Origin: an uncultured Ruminococcus sp.
GTDB lineage: Bacteria; Bacillota; Clostridia; Oscillospirales; Ruminococcaceae
Length of the DNA: 53,051 bases
Assembly (NCBI GenBank): GCA_902788785.1
Contig: CADALT010000031.1
Span: forward strand, 1-53,051
Direction: 5' to 3'
In this document: positions 1-7,260 of the stretch, piece by piece
Numbering within the stretch: the stretch's first letter is position 1
How the letters are laid out: each line of letters starts with the position of its first letter
Program-made: the position numbers and the translations under genes
Notes under the pieces: model-generated
Databases searched by the model: none
What the model was told of the DNA's origin: nothing
What the model saw: only the letters and a program-made list of their open reading frames with translations

Positions 1-261
1 TACCTCTGCTATGAGATCTTCCTCGACTTCTTTCTTCAGCTTTGGCGGACGACCTGTTGACTTGCGTCCTCGGCGTTCAACATAAAATCCTTCTTTGCCC
101 TCTTCAAGATAGATTCTTTCCCAGTCAGCAACACGATTATGATTACTTACATCAAATTCCCGTGCTGCTTCACGATAGCTTAACTTTTCTTTTTGCATCG
201 TTTCCACAACCTTGATTTTGAATTCAGGCGTATATCTTTTATTTGGTTTCCCTTTAGGCAT
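1..261 (-). CDS. IS3-like transposase OrfA, N-terminal part (cut by window edge)
   Basis: The reading frame runs from an ATG at 261 leftward off the window edge, giving 87 codons. The protein starts MPKGKPNKRYTPEFKIKVVE and continues with a SYREAAREFDVSNHNRVADW segment, the helix-turn-helix pattern of IS3-family OrfA proteins that bind the element's ends. A basic RRGRKSTGRPPK stretch and an acidic tail follow, as usual before the OrfA leucine zipper. The upstream 75 bp contain TTAGACA-N9-TATAAT-like sequence that may be the element's own promoter. The second frame and the far end lie outside the window, so intactness cannot be judged. Family placement rests on motif pattern only. Confidence 0.75.
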   Translation of the reverse strand, partial: MPKGKPNKRYTPEFKIKVVETMQKEKLSYREAAREFDVSNHNRVADWERIYLEEGKEGFYVERRGRKSTGRPPKLKKEVEEDLIAEV

Positions 262-657
262 AAAAATGCCCCCTTTCGTTAGATTTAAAATTGGTACACT
301 TCTATTATACCACATTGTCTAACAAAAGGGGAGCATTCATTTCACTTGCTGCGGTCGCTTTTTTATTTATAACACTGAAAGCATAGCGCCGGTGTGTTCG
401 TGATTGTTGGCAGGTAATGATAAGTAGCTTTGCCGAACAACTATTGAAAAGCACAGCATCAGCACAACATCAGCAAAGCTGACGTTTGCTGACGCTTCGA
501 GCGCCTGTTTTATCTTTTAAGCAAAAAGCTGTGACGAATCGGCATCCCGGGCTAGGGAAAACTACATATAGTGCCAAGCTGTTGATTGCTACCGAGCGCC
601 TGTTTTTTCTATTAAACAAAAAGATGTGACGAATCGGCCCGTCCGGCCGAGGACGGT
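262..657. other. Gene-free stretch beside the insertion sequence
   Basis: No convincing gene is visible. The left part (to about 340) is probably the terminal region of the insertion sequence. The middle carries a pair of imperfect 46-bp direct repeats (listed separately), and a CCGTCC/GGACGG hairpin sits at 639-656 just before the promoter of the next gene. Confidence 0.5.
498..638. repeat. Two 46-bp direct repeats, 95 bp apart
   Basis: Copies at 498-543 and 593-638 match at about 42 of 46 positions. Both begin CGAGCGCCTGTTTT and end TGTGACGAATCGGC, with a T-rich/A-rich core that could fold back. No reading frame is conserved between them, so a non-coding intergenic repeat family or regulatory repeat is most likely. 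Confidence 0.7.
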
Positions 658-686
658 TTGACAAAAATCGGAAAATGAGGTATAAT
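658..686 (+). promoter_or_regulatory. Promoter of the MATE transporter gene
   Basis: TTGACA at 658-663 and TATAAT at 681-686 are separated by exactly 17 bp, a consensus sigma-A promoter 36 bp before the start codon. Confidence 0.85.
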
Positions 687-721
687 AGGTACGTATTTCG
701 ATTTGTAAAGAGGTAAGTAAA

Positions 722-2107
722 GTGAATGAAGTGAAAGAGAAAAACCCTTTGGGATATGAAAGCATATCCCGTCTACTGAGACAGTTCGCTGTGCCCAGCA
801 TTATTGCCATGTTGGTAAGTTCGCTGTATAATCTGGTGGATCAGATATTTATCGGTCAAGGCGTGGGCTATCTGGGAAACAGCGCCACTACTGTGGCTTT
901 TCCCCTGACGACCATATGCCTTGCCATTACACTGACCATCGGCATCGGTACAGCAGGACGCTACTCGCTGTATCTGGGTCAGGGCGACGAGGAACACGCC
1001 GCTAAGACCGTGGGCTGCGGCATCGTTATGATGTTCGGCTTCGGTATCATCTATGCTGTGCTCATCGAACTGTTCATACACCCGATGCTCAATGCTTTCG
1101 GCGCAACACCCGAGGTTCTTCCGTATGCGCTGGAGTACACACGCATTACCGCCATAGGTATGCCTTTCGTAGTCATAATGAACGGTATGAGCCACCTTGC
1201 CAGGTCGGACGGAAGCCCTACATATTCCATGACGACCATGATAATCGGTGCGGTGATAAATACCATACTTGACCCCATATTCATATTTGTCTGCAAATGG
1301 GGAGTGGCAGGCGCTGCCTGGGCTACGGTCATCGGACAGATGGTCTCCTGCGTGTTCGCATTTATGTATGTAAGGAAAATCAAGCGCATAACCCTGAGAA
1401 GAGAGCATATCAGGTTCAGCGTAAAAGAACTTGGCGCTACTGCTATGATGGGTCTTAGTAACGGTCTTACACAGGTGGCACTGACACTCGTGCAGATAGT
1501 CATGAACAATTCGCTGGTACATTACGGAAATCTTTCGGAGTATGGCCCTGCTATACCACTGGCGGCAAGCGGTATCGTCATGAAGATAAATTCCATCGTG
1601 CTTGCCATCGTTATCGGGCTGATACAGGGTATGTCGCCCATAATCGGCTTTAACTACGGCGCAAGGCAGTATGACCGTGTAAAGGCGACCTATAAGCTGG
1701 CTGTCAAGTGCGAACTGGTCATAACGTTCATTGGGTTTGCGGTTTTCCAGCTTTTCCCGAGACAGGTGCTGTCGCTGTTCGGCTCGGATAAAGGCGATCA
1801 GACATTGTATTTCGATTTTGCAGTCAGGTTCATGCATATCTTCCTGATATTCCTGCCCCTTGCAGGCATACAGATGATCTCATCGAACTTTTTCTCAGCC
1901 ATCGGCAAGCCTGCCCGTGGTGCGGTGCTGTCGCTGACAAGACAGGTGCTGTTCTTTATCCCCCTCGTGCTGATACTGCCGCTGTTTATGGGCATAAACG
2001 GTATAATGACTGCGGCGCCCGTGGCAGACCTTATCTCGTTTGCGGTGGTAATGGTGTTCATTATCCGTGAGATGCGTGATATGGGCACGACCGTCAGCGG
2101 ATATTAA
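722..2107 (+). CDS. MATE-family multidrug efflux transporter
   Basis: This 461-residue integral membrane protein has the length and about twelve hydrophobic segments of the MATE (multi-antimicrobial extrusion) family, which exports cationic drugs and metabolites using a Na+ or H+ gradient. The N-terminal FAVPSIIAMLVSSLYNLVDQIFIGQGVG is the family's typical first helix and loop, repeated in variant form in the second half (GLSNGLTQVALTLVQIVMNN), reflecting the two-bundle fold. The start is the GTG at 722, preceded by AAAGAGG; the ATG at 726 is out of frame. The gene is monocistronic with its own promoter and terminator. Substrate cannot be deduced. Confidence 0.93.
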   Translation: MNEVKEKNPLGYESISRLLRQFAVPSIIAMLVSSLYNLVDQIFIGQGVGYLGNSATTVAFPLTTICLAITLTIGIGTAGRYSLYLGQGDEEHAAKTVGCGIVMMFGFGIIYAVLIELFIHPMLNAFGATPEVLPYALEYTRITAIGMPFVVIMNGMSHLARSDGSPTYSMTTMIIGAVINTILDPIFIFVCKWGVAGAAWATVIGQMVSCVFAFMYVRKIKRITLRREHIRFSVKELGATAMMGLSNGLTQVALTLVQIVMNNSLVHYGNLSEYGPAIPLAASGIVMKINSIVLAIVIGLIQGMSPIIGFNYGARQYDRVKATYKLAVKCELVITFIGFAVFQLFPRQVLSLFGSDKGDQTLYFDFAVRFMHIFLIFLPLAGIQMISSNFFSAIGKPARGAVLSLTRQVLFFIPLVLILPLFMGINGIMTAAPVADLISFAVVMVFIIREMRDMGTTVSGY

Positions 2108-2125
2108 ACATATAAAAAACTTCGG

Positions 2126-2149
2126 CGGACGCTTTATGCGTCCGTTTTT
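2126..2149 (+). terminator. Intrinsic terminator after the MATE gene
   Basis: CGGACGC and GCGTCCG form a 7-bp stem around TTTAT, followed by TTTTT. Confidence 0.9.
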
Positions 2150-2217
2150 GCGTGGTGCTGATTCTTCGTCGGTCGCTTCGGCAAGTATGGTGCATATCAT
2201 CACTTCTTTTCGGGTAT

Positions 2218-2246
2218 GAAAAAACCGCCTAACTGAGTTAAGCGGT
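2218..2246 (-). terminator. Terminator of the remnant cassette, same type as in the prophage
   Basis: On the minus strand the hairpin ACCGCTTAACT/AGTTAGGCGGT begins at the stop codon of the small gene and is followed by TTTTTTCAT and CCC. The same sequence, with two differences, occurs at 28678-28716 inside the prophage. Confidence 0.85.
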
Positions 2247-2539
2247 CAAATAATACTAAAATCCTTTGTTTTTATAAGTTCTTTTATTGCGCTGTTATTG
2301 CCGGAATATTTTTCTGCTCCGATAAGATGTAATGCGGCGATTGCCATATCTGAAATGTTTTGCCACATTGATTTTTCATTACTTTTGGTAAGCAGTTTCA
2401 GCGCAGAAATGATTTTAGGCGATGAATAGCCGCTAATACAACACGCACGAATAGCATAAGCCTGCGCAACTGTATCTTTTGATAAAAGATCATTTTCAAT
2501 CATTGCTATCGTTTTTGAATATTTCAGCATACATCTCAT
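2246..2539 (-). CDS. Small immunity-like protein of the remnant cassette
   Basis: A protein of 97 residues (or 85 if the ATG at 2503 is used) that I do not recognise by family. It is predicted to be mostly alpha-helical, with alternating hydrophobic positions (SDMAIAALHLIGAEKY). It overlaps the 3' end of the upstream metallopeptidase-like remnant. The alternative start at 2503 sits a few bases before that gene's stop, the arrangement seen for the partner genes in prophage cassettes. Its position after a toxin-like domain and before a dedicated terminator is why I infer an immunity or partner role. No function can be read from the sequence itself. Confidence 0.6.
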   Translation of the reverse strand: MRCMLKYSKTIAMIENDLLSKDTVAQAYAIRACCISGYSSPKIISALKLLTKSNEKSMWQNISDMAIAALHLIGAEKYSGNNSAIKELIKTKDFSII

Positions 2540-3152
2540 CTCTTTTCTTTATATCAGATATTTCTTTATCTCTAAGAGAGATCAGTTTATCTGCTATATC
2601 ATTTCTTCCCAATGAATTTGCTAAGTCGATTTCCTTTTGATATGCTCGCATTTCACGTCTTATATGTTCATCGGCATCCCATGCGGCGTAACAGGAATTC
2701 CAACCCGCTTCCTTGTCATCAAAAGCGTGCTGACATTCATGAAGCCAAGCACTGTAGCTTGCTGTCTTTGTTGCACTGATCGTTCCCGGCTCACCAAGTT
2801 TTATTCCTTGATAAGCAAGTGTACCGCCGTCTTCGTGGTAAACGATGTTTACACCAATTTCAGCCATTTGGTGTTTTAATTCTTCCAATTCTTTAGGATT
2901 TGATTCTTCAGCGCGTCCAAATACATCAAACATCGGGTCATCGCCAACTTTGTAGAACTTACCTGTTGACAACATTATACCACGTTTCGCATCATAAGTC
3001 AACCGCCTTTGAGCCAAAATCTCGGACTCTTTCGCCTTCACCTCAGCGACTGTCTTCGATATCTTCTGTGCAGGTGTATACTTCCCTGTCCCTATATTCC
3101 CCAGCCCGTCCACATACACACGCTCACGCTGCTGCGGTATGTCCCTTACCCT
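2496..3152 (-). pseudogene. Remnant of a phage head protein with HExxH C-terminal domain
   Basis: The frame starts directly after the sigK stop codon, in the same frame, with no good start of its own (GTG at 3119 is the first candidate). The residues DIPQQRERVYVDGLGNIGTGKY resemble the linker after the MuF/SPP1 gp7-like domain of phage minor head proteins, so the N-terminal domain is missing. The C-terminal part carries HECQH, a zinc-metallopeptidase HExxH motif, in a context (AWLHECQHAFDDKEAGWNS) seen in phage and plasmid polyvalent proteins. Such proteins can carry polymorphic toxin domains. It is probably a decayed piece of a former prophage whose cassette end survived. Confidence 0.65.
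2974..3002 (-). promoter_or_regulatory. Promoter embedded in the remnant coding sequence
   Basis: On the minus strand TTGACT (2997-3002) and TATAAT (2974-2979) are 17 bp apart. The promoter lies inside the codons for RRLTYDAKRGIML, upstream of the HExxH domain, and points toward the small partner gene. It matches the embedded promoters of the prophage cassettes. Confidence 0.75.
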
Positions 3153-3845
3153 TTACTTCATCCTGTCACGCAGTTTTTCAAGCGCACGCTTTTCAATGCG
3201 TGAGACATATGAGCGTGATATACCGAGTTTTGCGGCGGTCTCTCGCTGGGTCAGGGGCAGTCTGCCGAACAGCCCGTACCTCATAATGATTATCTCACGT
3301 TCTCGGTCGTCAAGGCAGCTGCCTATCTCGGCATACATCTGCTCCGCCCTGACCAGTAGCTCTATCCTGTCCGCCACATCTTCGCCGTCGGATATCAGGT
3401 CCATCAGGCTAAGGCTGTTGCCGTCCTTGTCAGACTGCGCAGGTTCCTCAAAAGAAACATCAGATGCGGACTTTTTCAGCGTTCTGAAATGCATGAGTAT
3501 CTCGTTCTCCACGCACCTGCTGCCATAGGTGGCGAAACGTGTGCCCTTGGTGTAATCGAAGGTCTGCACCGCTTTTATAAGCCCGATGGTGCCTATGGAG
3601 ATCAGGTCGTCCTGGTCGGAAGACTGGGCGTAATATTTCTTGATTATGTGCGCCACAAGTCTGAGATTGTGGCGTATCAGCTTGTCACGGGCGGTACTGT
3701 CGCCTGCCGCCATAAGCTCGAAATTCGCCTTTTCCTCCGCAGCGCTCAAAGGCGGCGGAAAGACCGTCCTGCCATCAAAATGCAGCGCAAAGAATAGTCT
3801 GCTGCTGCCCAATATCCCCAGAAGCCTTGTAAGCTGTAAAAACAT
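3153..3845 (-). CDS. sigK: RNA polymerase sporulation sigma factor SigK
   Basis: A 230-residue sigma-70 family factor that directs late mother-cell transcription in endospore formers. Region 2 is clear (RHNLRLVAHIIKKYY, DLISIGTIGLIKAVQTFD, GTRFATYGSRCVENEILMHFR) and region 4 ends in the helix-turn-helix SYVSRIEKRALEKL. The N-terminus has the SigK-type hydrophobic pro-sequence before PLSAAEEKANFELM. The start at 3845 is chosen because GAGGTGAGG lies 5-8 nt upstream. The gene is uninterrupted, unlike skin-disrupted sigK genes, but a phage remnant begins right at its stop codon. No SpoIVFB or other processing gene is in the window. Confidence 0.9.
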   Translation of the reverse strand: MFLQLTRLLGILGSSRLFFALHFDGRTVFPPPLSAAEEKANFELMAAGDSTARDKLIRHNLRLVAHIIKKYYAQSSDQDDLISIGTIGLIKAVQTFDYTKGTRFATYGSRCVENEILMHFRTLKKSASDVSFEEPAQSDKDGNSLSLMDLISDGEDVADRIELLVRAEQMYAEIGSCLDDREREIIIMRYGLFGRLPLTQRETAAKLGISRSYVSRIEKRALEKLRDRMK

Positions 3846-4024
3846 AAACCTCACCTCAAAAAGCTGTTTTTTAGATGATATGAGGAGTATGGCTCGTACT
3901 ATTCCCGATGCGGCAAAATTCGTTAAAACTTATTTTTTATTGTATAGTGCTTGCAGATGTCAGCATAGATATTTGTGCATATATACAGTTTATATATTAA
4001 CTAAATCTTTTCTGAATTACATTA
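3846..4024. other. Upstream region of sigK, no gene seen
   Basis: AT-rich spacer between the sigK ribosome binding site and the first rightward promoter. I see no convincing sigma-A promoter for sigK here, which fits control by a sporulation sigma factor but does not prove it. Confidence 0.4.
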
Positions 4025-4188
4025 TTGACAAATCGTTACATGGGTGATATAATATGTTTATAGGAATAAACAATTTATTTTTTGATATGAGCTCTCAATA
4101 AAAGATGGCATTTTTAGAAAGATCTGCCGAAAATAAAACTTATATGGGGAGATGAGTCCGTGCTGATATGTACGGGCTCATTTTGTTT
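4025..4188 (+). ncRNA. Candidate small RNA unit 1
   Basis: A perfect promoter (TTGACA 4025-4030, 17 bp, TATAAT 4048-4053) is followed about 100 bp later by the hairpin TGAGTCCGT/ACGGGCTCA and TTTTG (4153-4185). The transcript would be about 125 nt. Only a 15-codon frame without a ribosome binding site is present, so it is likely non-coding. I do not recognise the RNA family. Confidence 0.6.
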
Positions 4189-4369
4189 ATTAGTCATATG
4201 TTCATATTGTGTAATAGAATATGAGGAATATTATTATTTTGTCAAAAGAGATACCGAATTAGTTTCGTTAAATAAACTAAAAATTTGGTCATGAAGTTCA
4301 GGAAAACAGAATAAACATTGTGCATATATCTGAAAAATACAGCTAACTTAATAAATATAAACTACACTC

Positions 4370-4605
4370 TTGACAAATGACTGCAAAAGCTGTATAATAT
4401 GTTTAACGTAGAAAACAAAAAGGCATATGCCAAAACATTCGATGCGAAAAATGTTTAAATGAGCATTGCTAAAGGCTCGGGCAGGCAATTATATCAGACC
4501 ATGAGCTTTAAAAAAATGCGAATGATCACGACTTCAAGTTTTGCTTCTTATAATAGATTATGAAAGGGGAAGAGCCTGCATACCCGATAGTATGCAGGCT
4601 TTTTA
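4370..4605 (+). ncRNA. Candidate small RNA unit 2
   Basis: A second perfect promoter (TTGACA 4370-4375, 17 bp, TATAAT 4393-4398) leads into about 200 nt without a good reading frame, ending in the strong hairpin AGCCTGCATAC/GTATGCAGGCT plus TTTT (4573-4604). It shares TTGACAAAT and TATAATATGTTTA with unit 1, so the two are tandem promoter duplicates. Internal pairing such as AACATT/AATGTT and AAAGGCTC/GAGCTTT is possible. Length is near that of 6S RNA, but I cannot make the long 6S-type hairpin and do not assign it. Confidence 0.6.
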
Positions 4606-4675
4606 CCATCAATCTCATTTCCTCTCCAATTTGACGCCCCACGGTGATTTGACCGCCGTGGGGTGAAAAAATTGC

Positions 4676-4705
4676 AAAAAAAACGCACTCTGCTAAACAG
4701 AGTGC
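4676..4705 (-). terminator. Original tRNA-fMet terminator, stranded by prophage insertion
   Basis: On the minus strand GCACTCTG/CAGAGTGC is followed by eight T residues. It lies just outside attL, where the 3' flank of the uninterrupted tRNA gene would have been, and so is now 41 kb from the tRNA it served. Confidence 0.8.
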
Positions 4706-4736
4706 GCCATGTATTGCGGGAGAAGGATTTGAACCT
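4706..4736. other. attL
   Basis: Left copy of the 31-bp attachment core, identical to 45904-45934. It contains the last 25 bases of the tRNA-fMet gene in minus orientation (4712-4736). Confidence 0.93.
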
Positions 4737-4750
4737 CAAAGAAAACCGCT

Positions 4751-5818
4751 TTAAGTGCCAGTTTTACGTATATTATTTCGTTTCGTGTCATATTCCGTGT
4801 CATACGTTTTTTTGTACAGCTTATCAAAGTAGTTATCTATCACACGATCTATTTTCTGTCTGTCGTCGGTGAAAGTCTGCTGATATACTTGTCTAAGCGT
4901 TGTGCTGTTCGCCCAACCGCCTCGTTCCATAGCGTATAGGTCGGGGACATTGAGCGCTGCCATCACGCTGGCATTGACGTGCCGCAGATCGTGGAAGGTC
5001 ACATAGTAACCCTTTTGCTCCATTGCCTTTTTAAAACGCCCATAGATCTGACGTCGGTTGAATGGTATCAGTGGTTCATCGGGTGCGGCTTCAAGCTCGC
5101 TGATAAGTTCAAGCATCGGCTTTGAAAGCCTTATCTGCCTGTTGCTGTTGTAGGTCTTTGCATTTTCTTTTGTTATCACTTCGCTGCCCATAGTCACAGT
5201 TACACGCTTTATCGTCAGCACATCACCCTCAATGTCGGCTTTGTGCATACCCAGTATCTCAGAGATACGCAGTCCGCCCCACACAGCAAGCAGTACGGGA
5301 AGCTCGATCTCGCTGCCCTTGAAGGTTTCAAGCACCAGCTCGGCAGTCGGCAGCCGCTTGAATTTCTTTGTCTTTTTTGGCAGAGATATCTTGCCCAGCT
5401 TGATATCCACATCATGGTACGACATCACTGCTGTAAAAAAGCCGTAGATGTTCCGTACTGTCTTTGCGGATTTCTCCATAGCAAGACCGTTCACCCAGTC
5501 CTGCACTAGCTGTGGAGTGATCTCGTCCAGAGCTAGCGGTTTCAGACGTTCAACGTTGCGTTTCAGTACCCCTTCATACATGATGATAGTAGTCGGGCTG
5601 AGCGTCGCCCTGCGCTGTTCAATGTAGACCCTCGCCGCTTTCTCAAAGGTAAGTGTATGTTCTCGGCGGACTTCTTCCTCGTGGTCAATGAGCCATTCGT
5701 TCGCCATACGTTCCGCCGCCCGTTTGGTATCAGCAGTAAAGCTCTTGTATGCTTTGATGTCGTTTACCCACACTCTCACTCGGTATGAGCCCGAAGGCAG
5801 TCTTTTTGCAGTAGCCAT
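4751..5818 (-). CDS. int: Tyrosine-type site-specific integrase
   Basis: This 355-residue recombinase inserts and excises the phage at the tRNA-fMet att site. It has an N-terminal arm-binding domain (residues 1-50), a SAM-like core-binding domain (about 56-140) and the catalytic domain with Arg184 (GLRISEIL), Lys221, His276 and Arg279 (FHDLRH), Trp302 (replacing the usual His) and the nucleophile Tyr312 (VYQQTF). The start ATG at 5818 has AAGGAGG upstream. Its last codons, encoding YDTEYDTK, coincide with a CGTGTCATA tandem repeat that is duplicated near attR, so the gene's own 3' end probably forms one arm-binding site. attL lies 15 bp downstream. Confidence 0.95.
   Translation of the reverse strand: MATAKRLPSGSYRVRVWVNDIKAYKSFTADTKRAAERMANEWLIDHEEEVRREHTLTFEKAARVYIEQRRATLSPTTIIMYEGVLKRNVERLKPLALDEITPQLVQDWVNGLAMEKSAKTVRNIYGFFTAVMSYHDVDIKLGKISLPKKTKKFKRLPTAELVLETFKGSEIELPVLLAVWGGLRISEILGMHKADIEGDVLTIKRVTVTMGSEVITKENAKTYNSNRQIRLSKPMLELISELEAAPDEPLIPFNRRQIYGRFKKAMEQKGYYVTFHDLRHVNASVMAALNVPDLYAMERGGWANSTTLRQVYQQTFTDDRQKIDRVIDNYFDKLYKKTYDTEYDTKRNNIRKTGT
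4761..4805. repeat. Left integrase arm-type repeats
   Basis: GTTTTACGTA (4761-4770) and two CGTGTCATA units starting at 4784 and 4796 (12-bp pitch) recur in the same orientation near attR. The shared pattern on both sides of the att cores is what is expected of integrase arm sites. Confidence 0.65.
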
Positions 5819-5836
5819 TTTTATCCTCCTTAATTC

Positions 5837-5946
5837 TTGACACGCCGATAAAAATATGCTACAATATACGTGGTCAAAGGTATGTGCAGTAGCATACTTT
5901 TATCTTTTCCGCTCTCATTGTTTGGCGACGGTGAGGGCGGTTTTTA
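5837..5946 (+). ncRNA. Candidate small RNA between integrase and Fic genes
   Basis: On the plus strand TTGACA (5837-5842), 17 bp, TACAAT (5860-5865) is followed about 45 bp later by CCGCTCTCA/TGAGGGCGG and TTTTTATTTT (5909-5950). The resulting RNA of about 75 nt is opposite to the integrase leader and ends just before the Fic stop codon. TATGCTAC/GTAGCATA inverted repeats (5855-5862, 5889-5896) overlap its start and may be an operator. It could act as an antisense control on integrase expression. Confidence 0.55.
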
Positions 5947-5948
5947 TT

Positions 5949-7091
5949 TTAATCTGTTCCAGGTGTTATTATTTCAATATAATTGCTGAAAGAAAATTTT
6001 TTATATCGTTTCTTATCGGGTGTAACATCCTTTAAAACGCCTATATTACAAAAGCTTTCTATCAAATCCCCGGCAGTGGGACTAGATATTCCAAACTTTT
6101 CAACTATGTCGTTTCTAGTAATAACAGGACTGTAGAATAAATAATCTAAAAGACGTTGCGCATTATTCCCCATACTTTCATCCGCTATTTTATGGCTGAT
6201 ATCTTCCTTTAATTCGAGTATCCTTTTGGCAGTTTGCGTAGCTTCATCTGCAACTTCTGCTACTCCATTTAAGAAAAACTTTATCCACTCTTCCCAAGCT
6301 CCTTTAAATCTTACATCCATAAGTCTATCATAATATTCTGTTCGATTTTTCTTAAAATAATAGCTTAAATAGAGCAATGGCTGACTTAATATTTTTTGCT
6401 CACAAAGCCAAAATGTTATTAGCAGTCTTCCCATTCTTCCATTACCATCTAGAAAAGGATGAATTGTTTCAAATTGCGCATGAATCATAGCTATTTTTAA
6501 CAATGGTGGTATATATTCATCGTTGTGAATGAAATTTTCTAAGTCGCTCATGGAATCAATCATATTAGGCACAGAGGGAGGAACAAAAGAAGCTGTCTGC
6601 AAAGTGCATCCCTTTGGACCAATCCAGTTCTGAGTTTTTCTAAACTCACCGGGATTTTTAGTTGATCCTCTTACGCCTTTGATAAGTTTAGCATGAATCT
6701 CTCTGATCAATCTCAAGCTTATAGGAAGTGTTTCAAGCCTTTTAAGACCGTAGTCCATTGCTGCAACATAATTCACAACATCTGCTATGTCATTATTCTT
6801 TTCAATGCCTTCAGTATTATCTGTATCAAGTATATCAACCAAAGATGCTTGTGTACCCTCGATTTGTGAGCTTATCAAAGCCTCTTTCTTCACATACATT
6901 GCAACAAACAAATCAGGGTTAGGTAATATTTCCGTTATTCCATCGAGTCGTCCAAGTTTTCTATCTGCCATAGACAATAATGTCTGCATTTCTGAATCCA
7001 TTTTAATAGGTGGATCAGGAGGAAGCGTACTGGGAACAAATGATTTATATCCAACTCCTGTATCAATATATCTTCCAGATCTTGTATTCAC
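5949..7091 (-). CDS. Fic-domain protein (AMP-transferase family)
   Basis: A 380-residue Fic protein of the class with an N-terminal inhibitory helix. The active-site motif HPFLDGNGRMGR is at 211-222; the catalytic His is 211. The inhibitory motif SSQIEG (74-79, Glu78) would block ATP gamma-phosphate positioning, so activity is presumably auto-inhibited. The C-terminal part (about 300-370) looks like a winged helix (NDIVEKFGISSPTAGDLIESF). The family usually transfers AMP to hydroxyl side chains of target proteins; the target here is unknown. Location between integrase and repressor suggests a lysogen-expressed accessory gene, possibly for defence or host modulation. Confidence 0.9.
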   Translation of the reverse strand: MNTRSGRYIDTGVGYKSFVPSTLPPDPPIKMDSEMQTLLSMADRKLGRLDGITEILPNPDLFVAMYVKKEALISSQIEGTQASLVDILDTDNTEGIEKNNDIADVVNYVAAMDYGLKRLETLPISLRLIREIHAKLIKGVRGSTKNPGEFRKTQNWIGPKGCTLQTASFVPPSVPNMIDSMSDLENFIHNDEYIPPLLKIAMIHAQFETIHPFLDGNGRMGRLLITFWLCEQKILSQPLLYLSYYFKKNRTEYYDRLMDVRFKGAWEEWIKFFLNGVAEVADEATQTAKRILELKEDISHKIADESMGNNAQRLLDYLFYSPVITRNDIVEKFGISSPTAGDLIESFCNIGVLKDVTPDKKRYKKFSFSNYIEIITPGTD

Positions 7092-7126
7092 ATTATCACC
7101 TCTAAATAAAATTTTTGCTCGAAATC

Positions 7127-7160
7127 TTTAATTACGTTTTATGAGTTGCACGTAATTAAA
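7127..7160. promoter_or_regulatory. Inverted repeat upstream of the Fic gene
   Basis: TTTAATTACGT (7127-7137) and ACGTAATTAAA (7150-7160) are perfect 11-bp inverted arms with a 12-bp gap, in the leader of the Fic gene. The 14-mer TTGCACGTAATTAA (7146-7159) recurs at 8111-8124 upstream of the NYN gene, so one regulator may control both. Confidence 0.6.
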
Positions 7161-7260
7161 TAAATCTTAAATTACATATCTACGTAACTGTTCTAACTAA
7201 AAATATTCTCCAATTTCTTTAATTATTGCTTGCCGACAGTGGGGGCGGTTTTATATTGGG

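Noticed and set aside
1726-1740. ACGTTCATT match to the AgrA-type repeat inside the MATE gene
   Set aside because: Single partial copy in coding sequence, no partner 21 bp away.
773-1837. Long minus-strand frame (354 codons) opposite the MATE gene
   Set aside because: It is the antisense of a clear transporter, has no ribosome site and no recognisable protein pattern.
4370-4605. 6S RNA (ssrS)
   Set aside because: Length and terminator fit, but I could not form the long closing stem with a central bubble.
4633-4665. CCCCACGG/CCGTGGGG inverted repeat as a terminator
   Set aside because: The stem is good but neither strand has a following T-run; its role is unclear, so it is not listed as a terminator.
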